Below, one piece after another: positions 38,091-47,423 of a DNA stretch of 64,000 bases. The position numbers and the translations under genes are program-made. Within the stretch, counting starts at the first letter, position 1; each line of letters starts with the position of its first letter. The stretch spans positions 3,100,001-3,164,000 of the forward strand of contig NZ_CP023439.1 of NCBI RefSeq assembly GCF_002354895.1, written 5' to 3'. Origin of the DNA: Thauera sp. K11. GTDB lineage: Bacteria > Pseudomonadota > Gammaproteobacteria > Burkholderiales > Rhodocyclaceae. Under the pieces are notes generated by a model that saw only the letters and a program-made list of their open reading frames with translations, was not told the origin of the DNA and did no database searches.

Positions 38091-38226
38091 CCCGCACGCG
38101 GCGGGGTCAGGACTTTCCGCGGATGACCCTGCCCGGACGGACCATCCCATGGGTCACACGGCGCCAAAGGGCGCGCAGACCATTGCATGGCGCGGATTTG
38201 CGCCAACCTGGGGCGATTGCGTAGCG

Positions 38227-38895
38227 ATGAACATGAACATCCATTTTCCGAACCCCGCCGGCTGCAGGATCTGCCTCGTCCGCCATGGCGAGACCGGCTG
38301 GAATGCCGAGAGGCGGCTGCAGGGACACATCGACATTCCGCTCAACGACAGGGGGCTCGCGCAGGCTGCGAGCACGGCGCGCAGCCTGGCGGACCACCGC
38401 TTCGGCGCAATGTACAGCAGCGACCTGCAGCGCGCGCACGCCACCGCACGGGCCATCGCCGGGCTCCGCCCGCAGCCGCTGAAGACCGAGCCCCGACTGC
38501 GCGAACGGCACTATGGCGTGTTCCAGGGGCTCACCCATGACGAGGCGTCGGTGCGTTTTCCCGAAGCCTATGCACGATTCAAGGCACGCGACATCGAGCA
38601 GCCGATACCCGGTGACGGCGAGAGCCTCGCCGCCTTCGCCGCCCGCGTGGTCGCGGCCCTGACCGAGATCGCGCAGCGCCACGCCGGCGAACGGGTGCTC
38701 GTCGTCGCGCACGGCGGCGTGCTGGACGTCGCGCACCGCCTCGCCGCCGGCAAGCCGCTGCACACGCCGCGCGACTTCACGATCCCGAACGCGGCGCTGA
38801 ACTGGATCGAGCACGACGCCGGGCGGTGGCGCCTGATCGCCTGGGGCGACGAGCGCCATCTCGCGCACGCGCTGGACGAGTTGCCGAACGCCTGA
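38227..38895 (+). CDS. histidine phosphatase family protein (phosphoglycerate mutase-like)
   Basis: A 222-aa branch-1 histidine phosphatase: [20 protein letters not shown] with catalytic R19-H20, the [12 protein letters not shown] segment, Glu in [10 protein letters not shown] and the second His in [10 protein letters not shown]. Length and motifs fit CobC/GpmB-type broad-specificity phosphatases. Substrate is not assignable from sequence. ATG 38227 is chosen; an upstream in-frame ATG at 38149 lacks family-like sequence. The 136-base gap after pmbA holds no obvious terminator. Confidence 0.88.
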   Translation: MNMNIHFPNPAGCRICLVRHGETGWNAERRLQGHIDIPLNDRGLAQAASTARSLADHRFGAMYSSDLQRAHATARAIAGLRPQPLKTEPRLRERHYGVFQGLTHDEASVRFPEAYARFKARDIEQPIPGDGESLAAFAARVVAALTEIAQRHAGERVLVVAHGGVLDVAHRLAAGKPLHTPRDFTIPNAALNWIEHDAGRWRLIAWGDERHLAHALDELPNA

Positions 38896-38946
38896 CCCCG
38901 CCTTTCCGCCAGCCCGCCGCCCGGGGGCGTGAAAGCCCGCCCGTGA

Positions 38947-38952
38947 TAGAAT
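38947..38952 (+). promoter_or_regulatory. putative -10 element of glyA
   Basis: TAGAAT 39 bases before the glyA start. A -35 hexamer is not clear. The leader CTCTTTTCAGAG contains a short inverted repeat (CTCT/AGAG). No glycine or SAM riboswitch is visible in this 95-base gap. Confidence 0.35.
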
Positions 38953-38990
38953 TCCTGCCCGAAATCAATTCTCTTTTCAGAGTCCGCTCC

Positions 38991-40241
38991 ATGTTCTCCT
39001 CGCAAGACACCCTCGCCAAGGTCGATCCCGAACTGTGGGCCGCCATCCAGGCGGAGAACCGCCGCCAGGAAGATCACATCGAACTGATCGCTTCGGAAAA
39101 CTACGTCTCCCGCGCCGTGATGGAAGCCCAGGGCTCCCAGCTCACGAACAAGTACGCGGAAGGCTATCCGGGCAAGCGCTACTACGGGGGCTGCGAGCAT
39201 GTCGACGTCGCCGAACAACTGGCGATCGACCGCCTCAGGAAGCTGTTCGGCGCCGAAGCGGCCAACGTGCAGCCGAATTCGGGCTCGCAGGCCAACCAGG
39301 CGGTGCTGATGGCCTTCGCCAAGCCGGGCGACACCATCATGGGCATGAGCCTGGCCGAAGGCGGCCACCTGACCCACGGCATGCCGCTCAACATGTCGGG
39401 CAAGTGGTTCAACGTCGTCGCCTACGGCCTGAACGAGAAGGAAGAGATCGACTACGACAAGATGGAAGCGCTGGCGCGCGAACACAAGCCGCGCATCATC
39501 ATTGCCGGCGCGTCGGCCTATTCGCTGCGCATCGATTTCGAGCGCTTCGCGAAGGTCGCCAGGGAAATCGGCGCCATCTTCTGGGTCGACATGGCGCACT
39601 ACGCCGGCCTGATCGCGGCGGGTTTCTACCCGAACCCCGTTCCCCATGCCGACGTCGTCACCTCGACCACCCACAAGACGCTGCGCGGCCCGCGCGGCGG
39701 CATCATCCTGATGAAGGCCGAGCACGAGAAGGCGATCAACTCCGCCATCTTCCCCGGCCTGCAGGGTGGCCCGCTGATGCACGTGATCGCGGCGAAGGCG
39801 GTGTCGTTCAAGGAAGCGGCCTCCCCCGCCTTCCGCAACTACCAGGAACAGGTCATCGCCAATGCCCGCGTGATGGCGCGCGTGCTCTCCGAGGAGCGCG
39901 GCCTGCGCATCATCTCCGGCCGCACCGAGAGCCACGTCTTCCTCGTCGACCTGCGTCCGAAGAAGATCACCGGCAAGGCCGCCGAAGCCGTGCTGGGCAG
40001 CGCCCACATCACGGTGAACAAGAACTCGATCCCGAACGATCCCGAAAAGCCCTTCGTCACCTCCGGCATCCGCATCGGCTCGCCGGCCATGACCACCCGC
40101 GGCTTCACCGAGATCGAGGCGGAGCAGATCGCCCACTTGATCGCCGACGTGCTCGACGCTCCGGAGGACCAGGCGGCGATCGCGCGCGTGCGCGGCCAGG
40201 TGGCCGAGCTGTGCGCGAAGTTCCCGGTGTACGGCAAGTGA
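38991..40241 (+). CDS. glyA: serine hydroxymethyltransferase
   Basis: A 416-aa PLP enzyme interconverting serine and glycine with tetrahydrofolate. K229 in [16 protein letters not shown] is the PLP lysine, at the same number as in E. coli Gly[39 protein letters not shown] and [16 protein letters not shown] are all present. nrdR follows after 37 bases and ribD overlaps that, forming the common glyA-nrdR-ribD unit. Confidence 0.98.
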   Translation: MFSSQDTLAKVDPELWAAIQAENRRQEDHIELIASENYVSRAVMEAQGSQLTNKYAEGYPGKRYYGGCEHVDVAEQLAIDRLRKLFGAEAANVQPNSGSQANQAVLMAFAKPGDTIMGMSLAEGGHLTHGMPLNMSGKWFNVVAYGLNEKEEIDYDKMEALAREHKPRIIIAGASAYSLRIDFERFAKVAREIGAIFWVDMAHYAGLIAAGFYPNPVPHADVVTSTTHKTLRGPRGGIILMKAEHEKAINSAIFPGLQGGPLMHVIAAKAVSFKEAASPAFRNYQEQVIANARVMARVLSEERGLRIISGRTESHVFLVDLRPKKITGKAAEAVLGSAHITVNKNSIPNDPEKPFVTSGIRIGSPAMTTRGFTEIEAEQIAHLIADVLDAPEDQAAIARVRGQVAELCAKFPVYGK

Positions 40242-40278
40242 CCGGCCCCGGCGGGGCGCGAGCCCTGCCCGACCTGCC

Positions 40279-40794
40279 ATGAAATGCCCCTTCTGCGGCG
40301 ACCCCAACACCCAGGTCACCGACACGCGCGAGAACGAGGACGGCGACGTCGTGAGGCGTCGCCGTCGCTGCGTCAAGTGCGACAAGCGCTTCACCACCTA
40401 CGAGCGCATCGACCTCAAGATGCCGCACATCGTCAAGCGCAACGGCAACCGCACCGAGTTCGACCACGACAAGCTCGCCGGCAGCATGAAGCTGGCGCTG
40501 CGCAAGCGTCCGGTGACGATGGAGGCGATCGAGGCGGCGGTCGACCGCATCGAGGCGCGGCTGCTGTCCATGGGCGAGCAGGAGGTACCGAGCGCGAAGA
40601 TCGGCGAACTGGTGATGAAGGAGCTGAAGAAGCTCGACAAGGTCGCCTACATCCGCTTCGCCTCGGTGTATCGCAACTTCGCCGACGTCGACGAATTCTC
40701 CGAGGTGATCCGCGAGGTCCAGGCCCGGCCCAGGCGCGGGCGCCCGCCCGCGCAGCCGGCGGCCGATTCCGAGAATGACCTTTTCGGCAACTGA
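40279..40794 (+). CDS. nrdR: transcriptional repressor NrdR
   Basis: A 171-aa regulator of ribonucleotide reductase genes. The N-terminal zinc ribbon is C3-PF-C6 and C31-VK-C34, and the ATP-cone domain follows ([16 protein letters not shown] and [21 protein letters not shown], split). The C-terminal tail of about 20 residues is longer than the usual 150-aa form and Arg/Pro-rich. ribD starts inside its 3' end (20-base overlap), so translation is likely coupled. No NrdR box pair is evident in this window. Confidence 0.96.
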   Translation: MKCPFCGDPNTQVTDTRENEDGDVVRRRRRCVKCDKRFTTYERIDLKMPHIVKRNGNRTEFDHDKLAGSMKLALRKRPVTMEAIEAAVDRIEARLLSMGEQEVPSAKIGELVMKELKKLDKVAYIRFASVYRNFADVDEFSEVIREVQARPRRGRPPAQPAADSENDLFGN

Positions 40795-41881
40795 CCACGC
40801 TGCGATGGCGCAGGCGCTGGCGCTCGCGGCGCGCGGGCTGGAAACGACCTCGCCCAATCCGCGCGTCGGCTGCATCCTGATGAAGGACGGACGGATCGTG
40901 GGCGAAGGGTGGCATCGGCGCGCCGGCGAGCCCCATGCCGAAGTCCACGCACTGTCGATGGCCGGCAGCGCGGCGCAGGGCTCCACCGCCTACGTGACCC
41001 TGGAGCCCTGCTCCCACTTCGGCCGTACCCCGCCCTGCGCCGACGCACTGATCGAGGCCGGCGTCAGCCGCGTGGTCGCGGCGATGGAAGACCCCAATCC
41101 GCTCGTCGCCGGCCGCGGGCTCGCCCGCCTGCGGGCCGCCGGCATCGCCACCCAGCACGGACTGCTGCTGCAGCAGGCGCAGGAACTCAACATCGGCTTC
41201 GTGTCGCGCATGACGCGCGGCCGGCCGTGGCTGCGGCTGAAGGCGGCGAGCACGCTGGACGGCAAGACCGCCCTCGGCAACGGCGCCAGCCAGTGGATCA
41301 CCGGCGAAGCCGCCCGGCGCGACGGCCATCGCTGGCGCGCGCGCGCCTGCGCCATCCTGACCGGCATCGGCACGGTGCGCGAGGACGACCCGCAGCTCAC
41401 CGTACGGGCCGTGCCCTGCGAGCGTCAGCCGTTGCGCATCGTCGTCGATGCCAGGCTCGAAATCTCGCCGCGGGCGCGCATCCTGCATGGCGACCCCATT
41501 CTGATCGTCACGGCGAGCGAGGACGGGCCGCGCATCCGCGCGCTGGAAGCCGACGGCCACCAGGTCGTCGTCCTGCCCAACGCCGCGGGCAAGGTCGATC
41601 TGCCCAGGTTGATGCAGGTGCTTGCCGAGCGCGGGCTCAACGAGATCCACGCCGAGGCCGGTCTCGGGCTGAACGGCTCGCTGCTGCGCGAGCACTGCGT
41701 CGATGAGCTGCTTCTCTACGTCGCGCCGATGCTGGTCGGCGACGCGGCCCAGGGCCTGTTCAGGCTGCCCGAGCTCGCCAGCCTGGACGATGCCAGGCGC
41801 CTGCGCATACACGACCTGCGCAGCATCGGCGACGACTTCCGGCTGCTCGCGCGGCCGATCCCGCCGGCGGAAGCCGCTTAG
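40775..41881 (+). CDS. ribD: bifunctional riboflavin biosynthesis deaminase/reductase
   Basis: A 368-aa fusion. The N-terminal cytidine-deaminase-like domain has H54-A-E56 and zinc cysteines C79 and C88 in [13 protein letters not shown]. The C-terminal reductase domain has [20 protein letters not shown], the [16 protein letters not shown] loop, and the [11 protein letters not shown] segment. It performs steps two and three of riboflavin synthesis from GTP. It overlaps nrdR by 20 bases. No FMN riboswitch is visible. Confidence 0.96.
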   Translation: MTFSATDHAAMAQALALAARGLETTSPNPRVGCILMKDGRIVGEGWHRRAGEPHAEVHALSMAGSAAQGSTAYVTLEPCSHFGRTPPCADALIEAGVSRVVAAMEDPNPLVAGRGLARLRAAGIATQHGLLLQQAQELNIGFVSRMTRGRPWLRLKAASTLDGKTALGNGASQWITGEAARRDGHRWRARACAILTGIGTVREDDPQLTVRAVPCERQPLRIVVDARLEISPRARILHGDPILIVTASEDGPRIRALEADGHQVVVLPNAAGKVDLPRLMQVLAERGLNEIHAEAGLGLNGSLLREHCVDELLLYVAPMLVGDAAQGLFRLPELASLDDARRLRIHDLRSIGDDFRLLARPIPPAEAA

Positions 41882-41959
41882 GGCGGACTGCGGTTCGCCG
41901 CGCCCTCCTGCCCTGCGGCGGTCCGGCCTCTCCCCGTCCGGCGCGGCGCGAACTCCGCG

Positions 41960-42715
41960 CTACCGCGCGGCACTGCCGCACACGGCGCAGCCCGGGTCCC
42001 TGCCGAACGCGACGCTGCGCCAGGTCATCGACAGGCCGTCGAGCAACAGCAACCGGCCGGCCAGCGGCTCGCCGCAGCCGACGATCAGCTTCAGCGCCTC
42101 GGCGGCCTGGGTCGCGCCGATGATGCCCACCAGCGGCGCGAACACGCCCATCACCGCGCAGCGCACTTCTTCCACGTCGTCCCCCTCGGGGAACAGGCAG
42201 TGATAGCAGGCCGCCTGCGGCCGGCGCATGTCGAACACCGACACCTGGCCGTCGAAACGAATCGCCGCCCCGGACACCAGTGGCTTGCGATGGCGCACGC
42301 AGGCCCGGTTGACGCCGTGGCGGGTGGCGAAATTGTCGCTGCAGTCCAGCACCACGTCCGCCGCGGCCACCTGCTCGGCCAGGGCCTCCCCTTCGAGTCG
42401 CCGCGCGATCGTCTCCACGCGGCACAGTGGATTGAGGCGATGCAGCGTGTCGCGCCCCGACTCGACCTTCGGCTGCCCTACGGCCTGCGTGGAATGCAGG
42501 ATCTGGCGCTGCAGGTTGGTGAGATCCACCGCATCGTCATCGGCCAGCGCCAGCGTGCCGACGCCGGCCGCAGCCAGATACATGGCCGCCGGCGAGCCGA
42601 GCCCGCCGGCGCCGACGACGAGCACGCGCGCGCCGAGTATCGCCTCCTGGCCGGCGACATCGATCTCGGGCAGCAGGATGTGGCGGCTGTAGCGCAGCAG
42701 CTGATCGTCGTTCAT
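41960..42715 (-). CDS. HesA/MoeB/ThiF family adenylyltransferase
   Basis: A 251-aa E1-like enzyme that adenylylates the C-terminal Gly of a ubiquitin-like sulfur carrier (MoaD or ThiS). The nucleotide loop is GAGGLGSPA at residues 36-44, with D60-D61 and NLQRQILH following. Two zinc Cys pairs are C170/C173 (CYHC) and C243/C246 (CAVC). C186 in VEEVRCAVMG is the candidate catalytic Cys. There is no rhodanese domain, so it is the short MoeB/ThiF form. MoeB (molybdopterin) fits the nearby mog and moeA, but thiamine use cannot be excluded. Confidence 0.9.
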   Translation of the reverse strand: MNDDQLLRYSRHILLPEIDVAGQEAILGARVLVVGAGGLGSPAAMYLAAAGVGTLALADDDAVDLTNLQRQILHSTQAVGQPKVESGRDTLHRLNPLCRVETIARRLEGEALAEQVAAADVVLDCSDNFATRHGVNRACVRHRKPLVSGAAIRFDGQVSVFDMRRPQAACYHCLFPEGDDVEEVRCAVMGVFAPLVGIIGATQAAEALKLIVGCGEPLAGRLLLLDGLSMTWRSVAFGRDPGCAVCGSAAR

Positions 42716-42777
42716 GGCCGGTGGGCGCATTGCAGCGCGGCTTGGAGCACGACCGGTCCGGGGCGGCCGGACTCGTC

Positions 42778-43227
42778 TTATCTGTATTCGCGAAGTTCGG
42801 GCGGCGTATCGTCGTGATCGCCGTGCACGTGGTGACTCCACGCCTGGATGTAGACCTCGTGCGACTGCTTGATCAGCCGTTCGGGCGAAACCAGGTTGTG
42901 GCGCTGGGTTTCCTCGGTGAAATACACCAGCGCGCGTACCAGCTTCATGTACAGCGAGTCGTCCAGGGCGAAGCCGGCTTCCCGCAGGGCGTCCTCCAGC
43001 GCTTCGAGCGAATGGTCGAGAACGGAGTAACGCACGGTCAGCGCAAGCTCGCGACCGGTGCGCTCCACCTCCACGCCCTCGAGCATGCTCAACGCCCGCC
43101 AGGCCCGCTCATGCTGCCCGGGCGGCGTCGGCTTGAAGCGCAGTTCGCGCTGCTTGATCAGCCCCGTGCCGCGGGCGCGGTGCTCATGATGCCTGCCGGC
43201 CAGCTTGTAGGCGGTTTCCCGACGCAT
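42778..43227 (-). CDS. conserved hypothetical protein, 149 aa
   Basis: I do not recognise this gene with certainty. It is a basic N-terminus followed by RALSMLEGVEVERTGRELAL, VRYSVLDHSLEALEDALREAGF and then a helical, His-rich tail (YIQAWSHHVHGDHDD). The middle has the beta-alpha-beta-beta-alpha-beta spacing of HMA-like ferredoxin folds but lacks their CxxC metal motif. It starts 16 bases after the ctpA stop on the same strand and precedes the MoeB/ThiF-type gene by 62 bases. It looks like the middle member of an envC-ctpA-orf-moeB operon. A DNA- or metal-binding role is only speculation. Confidence 0.75.
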   Translation of the reverse strand: MRRETAYKLAGRHHEHRARGTGLIKQRELRFKPTPPGQHERAWRALSMLEGVEVERTGRELALTVRYSVLDHSLEALEDALREAGFALDDSLYMKLVRALVYFTEETQRHNLVSPERLIKQSHEVYIQAWSHHVHGDHDDTPPELREYR

Positions 43228-43243
43228 CACGAGCCCCCTGCAT

Positions 43244-44623
43244 CTACTTGCTCTTGCTCTGGACGATCTGCAGCCCCTTGAGAAGGTTGATCGCCTGGTC
43301 GAGCTGGCGGTCGTCCTTGCCCGCCAGTTCGAAGCGCGGCTGCTCCGCCGCCTCGTCCTCGGCCGGCGCGGCGGTCTTGTCCTTCTGCTCGGTCTTGCGC
43401 TCGGCGTCCGGGTCCTTGTCGTTGCCGAGGTGGCGCTGCAGGTCGGCCTCGCGCACACGCTTGCTCGAGCCGTTCGCGGTGTCCTCGACGACGATGTCCG
43501 GCTCGATTCCCTTGGCCTGGATGGAGCGCCCGCTCGGGGTGTAGTAGCGCGCGGTGGTGAGCTTGATCGCGGTGTTGTTGTTGAGCGGCAGGATGGTCTG
43601 CACCGAGCCCTTGCCGAAGGTCTGCGTCCCCATCACCACCGCGCGTTTGTGATCCTGCAGCGCACCGGCGACGATCTCGGAAGCCGACGCCGAACCGCCG
43701 TTCACCAGCACCACCATCGGCAGGTCGCGCGCCGTGGGCGGCACGTTGCGCAGGAAATCGTCGCGCGTACCGCGCAGGTAGTCCTCGGGGGAAGCGCGAT
43801 ACTCGCGCTTGGCGTCCTCGGTGCGGCCGTCGGTCGACACCACCAGGGTGTTGGCCGGCAGGAAGGCGGCGGCCACGCCGACGGCACCGTGCAGCAGGCC
43901 GCCCGGATCGTTGCGCAGATCCAGCACCATGCCCTTCAGGTCGTTGCCCTTGGCGAGCTTGTCGAGATGCTGCACCAGCGAGGCCGCGGTGTTTTCCTGG
44001 AACTGGGCGATGCGCACGTACCCGTAGCCGGGCTCGACGATCTTCGACTTCACGCTCTGCACCTTGATGATCTCGCGCGTCAGCGTGATCACGATCGGGC
44101 GGTTCTCGCCCTTGCGCATGATGGTCAGCACGATGTCGGTCTTGGGCTTGCCGCGCATGCGCTTGACCGCGTCGTTCAGGCTCATGCCCTTCACCGGCGT
44201 GTCGTCGAGCTTGACGATCAGGTCGCCCGTCTTCACGCCGGCGCGGAACGCGGGCGTGTCCTCGATCGGCGAGACGACCTTGACGAAGCCGTCCTCCATG
44301 CCGACCTCGATGCCCAGCCCGCCGAATTCGCCCTGCGTACCGACCTGGAGATCCTTGAACGCCTCGGCGTCCAGATAGGCCGAATGCGGATCGAGCCCGG
44401 ACAGCATGCCGCTGATCGCATCGGTGATGAGCCTCTTGTCCTCGACGGGCTCCACGTAGCCCTGCTTGATCGCGTTGAACACGTCGGCGAACGCGCGCAG
44501 TTCCTCGACCGGCAAGGGCGCCAGCGCCACCTTGTCGGCATTGGCGGAAAAATTGAGGCTGATCATCACGCCGGCGAACACGCCCGTCATGACCAGTCCG
44601 AACTGCTTCAGCTTGCTGCGCAT
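43244..44623 (-). CDS. ctpA: S41 family carboxy-terminal processing protease
   Basis: A 459-aa periplasmic serine protease. The N-terminal signal/anchor is FGLVMTGVFAGVMISL. An N-terminal helical domain, a PDZ domain at about 95-180 (GLGIEVGMEDGFVKVVSPIE) and the S41 catalytic domain follow. The dyad is S313 (GGSASASEI) and K338 (TFGKGSVQT), 25 residues apart as in CtpB. The C-terminal 70 residues are charged and low-complexity. It typically processes lipoproteins or peptidoglycan hydrolases, which fits envC 50 bases upstream on the same strand. Confidence 0.94.
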   Translation of the reverse strand: MRSKLKQFGLVMTGVFAGVMISLNFSANADKVALAPLPVEELRAFADVFNAIKQGYVEPVEDKRLITDAISGMLSGLDPHSAYLDAEAFKDLQVGTQGEFGGLGIEVGMEDGFVKVVSPIEDTPAFRAGVKTGDLIVKLDDTPVKGMSLNDAVKRMRGKPKTDIVLTIMRKGENRPIVITLTREIIKVQSVKSKIVEPGYGYVRIAQFQENTAASLVQHLDKLAKGNDLKGMVLDLRNDPGGLLHGAVGVAAAFLPANTLVVSTDGRTEDAKREYRASPEDYLRGTRDDFLRNVPPTARDLPMVVLVNGGSASASEIVAGALQDHKRAVVMGTQTFGKGSVQTILPLNNNTAIKLTTARYYTPSGRSIQAKGIEPDIVVEDTANGSSKRVREADLQRHLGNDKDPDAERKTEQKDKTAAPAEDEAAEQPRFELAGKDDRQLDQAINLLKGLQIVQSKSK

Positions 44624-44673
44624 GAGAACTCCATCGGAGAAGATGCCTTCGCGACGCCGCGCGCCGCCTCTTT

Positions 44674-46062
44674 CTATCTGAGCCTGACCCACTGCATAGG
44701 ATCGAGGGGACGACCCTGGTGGCGGATTTCGAAGTATAAACCCGAATCCGCCACGCCTCCGCCGGCCCCCACGCTGGCCACGACGTCGCCGCCCTTCACC
44801 GCGGCGCCGACCTCCTTCAGCAAGGCGTCATTGTTGCCATAGACCGACAGGTAGTCGCCGCCGTGGTCGATGATGAGCAGATTGCCATAGCCTCGCAGCC
44901 AGTCGGAAAAGACGACCTCGCCTGCTGCAACCGCCCTCACGTCGCTGCCGCTGGCAGCGCGGATGAAGACACCCTTCCACGTGGTCCCGCCTTCCGCCCT
45001 TTGAGCACCGAAGCGTCCGATGAGTTCGCCGCGCACCGGGAAATGCAGTTGGCCGCGCAACTGGCCGAAATTGACGTTGGTCGGCGTCGGCCCGGCGCTG
45101 CGCGCGACCTCCGCCACCACCGGCTCGACGCGACGCGCCGGTGCCGGAGCGGATGCCGTGCCGACCGGCGGCCCCGGCGAAATTTCCCCCGAACGCGCCT
45201 GGGACGCGCGCTGTTCCGCCGCGCGCTGCTCGGCGGCCCGTTGCGCGGCGGCACGCTGCTCCGCTGCCCTCATTTCGGCCGCCCGCCGCTCCGCGGCAGC
45301 ACGCCGGGCCGCCTCGCGCGCGGCCTGTTCGCGGGCGCGCTTGACCAGGGTGTCGATGAGCCGCGCAAGACGCTGTTCGTCCTGCTGCAGATCGCTCACT
45401 TCCTTGCGCTGGCTCTGCAACTGGACCGACAGCGCGGCGAGCGCCTGGCGCCGCTGGACGTGGACGGATTCGAGTTCGGTCCGCTGGCGGCGCTGTTCGG
45501 ACTCCAGCCCCACGAGGCGGTCGCGCCGCGCGGCGATGTCCGCGGCACGGGCGCGGGTATCGCGCAGGTCGGCGCGCAGGCCATCGATCAGTTCCAGCCG
45601 CGCACGCCCCAGATGTTCGAGATAGTGCGCGTCGCGCGCGATCTGGTTGGGATCGCGCTCGGCGAGCAGCGGCGCCACGCCGTCGGCCGGCCCGTGCATG
45701 TAGTGCCGGCGCAGCCAGTCGCCCAGTTCGCCCTGGCGCGCCGCGATGCGCGACAGCACCACCTGCTGCTGCGCCTCGAGCGCCGCCACCTGCTTCTCGG
45801 CCTCCGCGCGCTCGCCTTCGATCTCCCGCAGCCGGCGCTGCACGCGCGACACCGCACGCTCCGCCTCCGCCACCGCCTCGGCCGCACCCGAGCGCGACGC
45901 CTCGGTCTGCGCCATGTCCTTCTGCAGATCGCGGATGCGGCGCTTGAGATCGTCGAGGTCGGAACGCTTGTCGGTGAGATCGGTTCCGGACTGCGCATCC
46001 GCCACCCCGGGCAGACCCGCGGCGGCAAGCGAAATCAGGACCGATGCGAGCATCGCGCGCAC
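44674..46062 (-). CDS. envC: murein hydrolase activator EnvC (LytM-domain protein)
   Basis: A 462-aa periplasmic protein: signal peptide (VLISLAAAGLPGVADA), a long coiled coil (about residues 30-290), then a C-terminal M23/LytM domain (HFPVRGELIGRFG to IRHQGRPLDP). The LytM metal ligands are lost: the usual HxGxD is KGVFI, and LHFEI is LYFEI. This is the pattern of EnvC, an activator of amidases AmiA/AmiB and not an enzyme itself. A heptad-like Arg-Ala-Ala-Glu-Gln repeat lies near 255-295. GTG 46062 has GGGAG five bases upstream; ATG 46053 is an alternative. Neighbouring yibN-grxC-secB-gpsA matches E. coli order. Confidence 0.9.
   Translation of the reverse strand: MRAMLASVLISLAAAGLPGVADAQSGTDLTDKRSDLDDLKRRIRDLQKDMAQTEASRSGAAEAVAEAERAVSRVQRRLREIEGERAEAEKQVAALEAQQQVVLSRIAARQGELGDWLRRHYMHGPADGVAPLLAERDPNQIARDAHYLEHLGRARLELIDGLRADLRDTRARAADIAARRDRLVGLESEQRRQRTELESVHVQRRQALAALSVQLQSQRKEVSDLQQDEQRLARLIDTLVKRAREQAAREAARRAAAERRAAEMRAAEQRAAAQRAAEQRAAEQRASQARSGEISPGPPVGTASAPAPARRVEPVVAEVARSAGPTPTNVNFGQLRGQLHFPVRGELIGRFGAQRAEGGTTWKGVFIRAASGSDVRAVAAGEVVFSDWLRGYGNLLIIDHGGDYLSVYGNNDALLKEVGAAVKGGDVVASVGAGGGVADSGLYFEIRHQGRPLDPMQWVRLR
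45195..45330 (-). repeat. in-frame repeat encoding RAAEQ-type heptads in envC
   Basis: Several imperfect copies of a 21-24-base unit encode AEQRAAAQRAAEQRA-like sequence at the end of the EnvC coiled coil. Such units can expand or contract without breaking the frame and would change the length of the amidase-control arm. Confidence 0.6.
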
Positions 46063-46301
46063 GGCCGCTCCCTTGCGGTGCGCCACGCCCAACTCAGCCC
46101 CGGGCCCTGCCCTGGCCTGCAGCGCCGGCGCAGCCTTCGTCGTTCCACATGGATGCGCCGTGGCGAAGCAGAGCGGTATCGTTCATGTTGCGGGAGCTTT
46201 CGTGTGCGGTTCGGAGGTCGGGCCGGATCTGAGCCGGCTATCCGACCATGAGCAGAATGCGATATTTTATACTACCTGCCTCGCCGAACCCGACCCCGCT
46301 C
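46063..46301. promoter_or_regulatory. envC-arsR divergent region with hairpin and promoter
   Basis: This 239-base gap holds an inverted repeat at 46216-46247 (GGTCGG-GCCGG, loop ATCTGAG, CCGGC-TAT-CCGACC). Just downstream is an AT-rich -10-like TATACT (46268-46273). The regulator would start 29 bases later at GTG 46302. The inverted repeat is upstream of the promoter, suiting an operator. The left half of the gap shows nothing recognisable. Confidence 0.4.
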
Positions 46302-46628
46302 GTGAACAAAGACGACATCCTCGCGCTCATCGACAAGGACGAGCACATCGAGACCGCCGCGCGCGCACTCAAGGCCATCGCCCATCCGCTGCGCCTGAAG
46401 ATCCTCTGCGTGCTCGGCGACAGCGAAGTGTGCGTGCAGGACATCGTGGAAGCGGTCGGCACCTCGCAGAGCAACATCTCCCAGCATCTCGCGATCCTGC
46501 GCGACAAGGGTGTCCTGCAGACGCGCAAGGATGCAAACCGGGTGTACTACCGTGTGGGCGACCAGCGCACGCTGCAGTTGATCGGCCTCATGCGCGAAGT
46601 ATTCTGCGGCCCCACCCCCGAGACTTGA
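46302..46628 (+). CDS. ArsR-family (metalloregulator-type) transcriptional regulator
   Basis: A 108-aa winged-helix protein: ALKAIAHPLRLKILCVLGD, recognition helix QSNISQHLAILRDKGV, wing TRKDANRVYYRV. Cys in ILCVLGDSEVCVQDI and near the C-terminus (VFCGP) could be redox- or metal-sensing. The N-terminus is uncertain: GTG 46302 is favoured because a -10-like TATACT lies just upstream, while ATG 46248 would add 18 residues. It precedes the rhodanese gene by 22 bases and may control the yibN-grxC-secB unit. Confidence 0.85.
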   Translation: MNKDDILALIDKDEHIETAARALKAIAHPLRLKILCVLGDSEVCVQDIVEAVGTSQSNISQHLAILRDKGVLQTRKDANRVYYRVGDQRTLQLIGLMREVFCGPTPET

Positions 46629-46650
46629 CAAGACCCCCATCCGACGGAGC

Positions 46651-47076
46651 ATGCATTTCGTGGAATTCCTGCAACAAAATTGGTACTGGGCTGCCCTCGC
46701 CGCGGCGAGCGGCAGTTGGCTGCTGTTCGACTTCGTCCGCAATCAGGGCGGCCAGGGCGTGCTGTCGCCGGTCGAAGCCACGCTGCTGATCAATCGCGAA
46801 GACGCCATCGTCGTCGACGTGCGCGACCAGGGCGAATATGCCCAGGGCCACGTTCCCAACGCCCGCCACGTGCCGCTCGCCGAACTCGCGCGCCGCACCG
46901 GGGAGCTCGAGAAGTTCAAGAGCCGTCCGCTGATCCTGTACTGCGCCAGCGGCGCCCGCTCGGCCTCGGCCGTGGCCCAGTTGAAGAAGGCGGGCTTCGA
47001 GAAGCTCTACAACCTGCGCGGCGGCCTGATCGAATGGGAAAAGGCTGGCCAGCCGGTCAGCCGCAAGAGGAAATGA
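46651..47076 (+). CDS. yibN: membrane-anchored rhodanese-like protein YibN
   Basis: A 141-aa protein with one N-terminal transmembrane helix (about 10-27) and a single rhodanese domain. The active-site loop is LYCASGARSA with C98, the sulfur-carrying residue, preceded by VVDVRDQGEYAQGHVPNAR. Length and position before grxC match E. coli YibN. Its stop overlaps the region where grxC begins, so the genes are coupled. The substrate is unknown; it probably transfers sulfane sulfur at the inner membrane. Confidence 0.93.
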   Translation: MHFVEFLQQNWYWAALAAASGSWLLFDFVRNQGGQGVLSPVEATLLINREDAIVVDVRDQGEYAQGHVPNARHVPLAELARRTGELEKFKSRPLILYCASGARSASAVAQLKKAGFEKLYNLRGGLIEWEKAGQPVSRKRK

Positions 47077-47078
47077 CC

Positions 47079-47348
47079 ATGCAGCCTGCAATCCGGATGT
47101 ACTCGACCGCCGTCTGCCCCTACTGCGTAAGGGCTGAGCAACTGCTCCTGCGCAAGGGCGTGACGACGCTCGAAAAGATCCGCATCGACCTCGACCCGGC
47201 ACGCCGCGACGAGATGATGACGATCACCGGACGCCGCACGGTTCCGCAGATCTTCATCGGCGACTACCATGTCGGCGGCTGCGACGAGCTCCATGCCCTC
47301 GACCGCGAGGGCCGGCTCGACCCGCTGCTGCGCGGCGAAGCCGCCTGA
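47079..47348 (+). CDS. grxC: glutaredoxin 3
   Basis: An 89-aa dithiol glutaredoxin with active site C13-PY-C16 (VCPYCVRAE), the cis-proline loop GRRTVPQIFIG and the glutathione-binding GGCDEL. It reduces disulfides using glutathione. ATG 47079 is preferred, with AGAGGA seven bases upstream; ATG 47073 overlapping the yibN stop would add MT. Confidence 0.95.
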   Translation: MQPAIRMYSTAVCPYCVRAEQLLLRKGVTTLEKIRIDLDPARRDEMMTITGRRTVPQIFIGDYHVGGCDELHALDREGRLDPLLRGEAA

Positions 47349-47423
47349 GGCCGGCCGGCGCCGTGCCGGCAATCCCTTCTCCCTTCCCATCCACCTGTCC
47401 ACCTCACTTCCCGGAACACCCAA

